Assembly (NCBI GenBank): GCA_030523775.1 | Contig: JAUNHW010000004.1 | Span: 99,215-163,214 of the forward strand | Reading direction: 5' to 3' | Source of the DNA: Akkermansia sp. | GTDB taxonomy: Bacteria; Verrucomicrobiota; Verrucomicrobiia; Verrucomicrobiales; Akkermansiaceae | Length of the DNA: 64,000 bases | Shown here: in pieces, positions 62,718-64,000 of the stretch | How positions within the stretch are numbered: position 1 is the first letter of the stretch | Layout: every line of letters starts with the position of its first letter | Translations under genes and position numbers: made by a program | Notes under the pieces: generated by a model | What the model was told of the DNA's origin: nothing | Database searches by the model: none | Seen by the model: the letters and a program-made list of their open reading frames with translations, nothing else

Positions 62718-64000
62718 ATGAAAAGAACTGATATCGAGCGCATCCTGGGAGAAGGGCTCATCACGCCCGCCCAGCATGATGCCATTATCGAGCGATTCCA
62801 CCTGGAGGAGAACAAGAGCCACAAATGGCTGGCCGTGAGCCTGAGCTCCCTGGCGGGGCTGCTGGTGCTCGGCGGCATTATCATGCTCATCTCCGCCAAC
62901 TGGGAATACATACCGCCCATGGTGAAGATGGGCACGGGCATAGGCCTTATGGTGCTCTTCTGGGTGCTGCACATCTGCTTTGCGGAGAAGCGGCCGGCCG
63001 CGGCGGAGACGTTCTCCCTGCTGGGCGGCGGCATGTGGCTGGCCAACATTGCCCTCTACGCGCAGATATTCAACCTGCAGAACCCGTTTGTGGAGGGCTG
63101 CGCGCTGTTCCTGGCGGGCATTATCCTGCTGCCGCTGCTCACGCGCCAGCGCGTGCTGGTGGCGGCCGTGGCGGTCACCAGCATTATCCTCTTCATCGCG
63201 GCAACGGACGTGCGGCCGGAGGACTCCTTCCTGTCGCTGCGGGACTACGCGCTGCCGGACGATGAATACTTCGGCCTTGCGGGCGTGACCGCGCTGATGG
63301 TGTTCTGGTGGGTGGTGAGCGAGCGCTGCCGCGACTGCAAGAGCTACCTGCGCTCGCACGCGTGGCTGGCCATTCCCGCCGGGCTGGCGCTGGTGTTCTT
63401 CCTGCAGGGCATCCTGCAATACGTTGAGACATGGGGCGAGCCCAGCACCTACACGCTGGAGCAGTGGACGCCCACGCTGTACGTGCTGGCGATTGTTCCG
63501 GTGGTGATGCTGCTGTTCAAGCCGAAGGGCCCGTGGGGCATCTGGCTGTTCTTCACGCTGTGCACCACGGTGATGGCGGGTGCGTACGCCGCGCTGCGCC
63601 TGCCGGAGCTGGTGGAGCTGCCGGGGCGCCTGGTCGCCATCGGCCTGTGCTTTGCGTACGGCATCGTGTTCATGTTCACGGGCACGCGCTTCCTGCGCCT
63701 CTCCTGGATCAACTACGGCTCCCTGTTCATCGTCTGCGCCGGCATTGCGCTGATGGCGGACGTGTTCGACTCGTTCACGGAATCCGGCATAGCGCTCATC
63801 GGCTGCGGCGTGCTGCTCTTTGTGCTGCTCTGCCTGGTGGAATCCTCCCGCCGCAAGGTGGCTAACAAGGTGCGCGAGGAGAAGATTGCCGCCGCCAAGG
63901 GCGCTGCACCCGTTCCCGCCCCGGCACCCAGGCCTGTGCCCGCGCCCAAGCCCCTTGCCAAGCCCGTGGCCGTGGTGAAACCCGTGGCCGTGCCCAAGCC
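62718..64000 (+). CDS. DUF2157 multi-pass membrane protein (partial)
   Basis: At least 427 residues; the gene runs off the window. An N-terminal cytosolic helix ('IERILGEGLITPAQHDAIIE') precedes about ten to twelve membrane helices, as in DUF2157 proteins ('WLAVSLSSLAGLLVLGGIIM', 'LISANWEYIPPMVKMGTGIG'). After the last helix comes a Lys-rich segment and a Pro/Ala/Val-rich linker ('PVPAPAPRPVPAPKPLAKPV'), which suggests a further domain outside. Promoter-like TTGACC, 17 bases, TACAAG lies about 40 bases upstream. Confidence 0.8.
   Translation, partial: MKRTDIERILGEGLITPAQHDAIIERFHLEENKSHKWLAVSLSSLAGLLVLGGIIMLISANWEYIPPMVKMGTGIGLMVLFWVLHICFAEKRPAAAETFSLLGGGMWLANIALYAQIFNLQNPFVEGCALFLAGIILLPLLTRQRVLVAAVAVTSIILFIAATDVRPEDSFLSLRDYALPDDEYFGLAGVTALMVFWWVVSERCRDCKSYLRSHAWLAIPAGLALVFFLQGILQYVETWGEPSTYTLEQWTPTLYVLAIVPVVMLLFKPKGPWGIWLFFTLCTTVMAGAYAALRLPELVELPGRLVAIGLCFAYGIVFMFTGTRFLRLSWINYGSLFIVCAGIALMADVFDSFTESGIALIGCGVLLFVLLCLVESSRRKVANKVREEKIAAAKGAAPVPAPAPRPVPAPKPLAKPVAVVKPVAVPK

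Overview
The window is high-GC bacterial chromosome. The gene set points to a gut-type member of Verrucomicrobiota, near Akkermansia. It is diderm (lpxA, a porin-like barrel, an RND pump, tatC), makes mesodiaminopimelate-type murein (mpl), uses glutamine synthetase type III and carries L31 type B. The taxon is inferred from gene content, not from a database search. I see no insertion sequence, prophage or CRISPR array.

Layout. 1-6.5 kb: end of an M3 peptidase, a biotin-dependent carboxyltransferase, the convergent rpmH-rnpA-yidD-yidC cluster, and small genes. 6.6-15.1 kb, minus strand: an RND efflux pair whose adaptor is two adaptor proteins fused in tandem, carA-purA, and a tRNA-Thr/Lys/Lys cluster. 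15.2-21.9 kb: hemW, a Sel1-repeat protein, a ferritin-like protein, a PpiD-like foldase and a POT peptide transporter. 21.9-24.6 kb: no ordinary gene. Here lies a tandem array of ten promoters, each driving a short, differently structured RNA that ends in its own terminator, with two related small leaderless proteins inside. 24.8-28.8 kb: an ABC importer operon ending in a GlcD-type flavin oxidase. 29-35 kb: tRNA-Ser, tdh, yqeY-ispD-epimerase-DnaJ/Sel1, and a barrel protein. 35.2-38.3 kb: feoA-feoB plus a 42-residue cysteine-rich partner, under a palindromic operator. 38.4-47.4 kb: tRNA-Arg, a lipoprotein, glnN, a multi-[4Fe-4S] membrane protein, rpmE, an SGNH esterase and ppa. 47.5-64 kb: recN-umuD, an MBL hydrolase, purN, a large MscS channel, gph, lpxA, an L,D-transpeptidase, tatC with a DppF-type ATPase, mpl, and a DUF2157 membrane protein cut by the window end.

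Regulation. Promoters are easy to read: TTGnnn, 16-18 bases, TAnnnT. In over a dozen genes the -10 box lies only 6-10 bases before the start codon, so the mRNAs should be leaderless or nearly so. This rule was used to fix several starts, including GTG starts that ordinary gene calling would miss.

Most interesting points: the small-RNA array; a CarA that has lost two of the three catalytic residues of its glutaminase site (suggesting ammonia-dependent carbamoyl phosphate synthesis); a FeoB carrying a DUF805-like insertion; the fused double RND adaptor; an RnpA lacking its RNR motif; and a TatC with a large periplasmic insertion.
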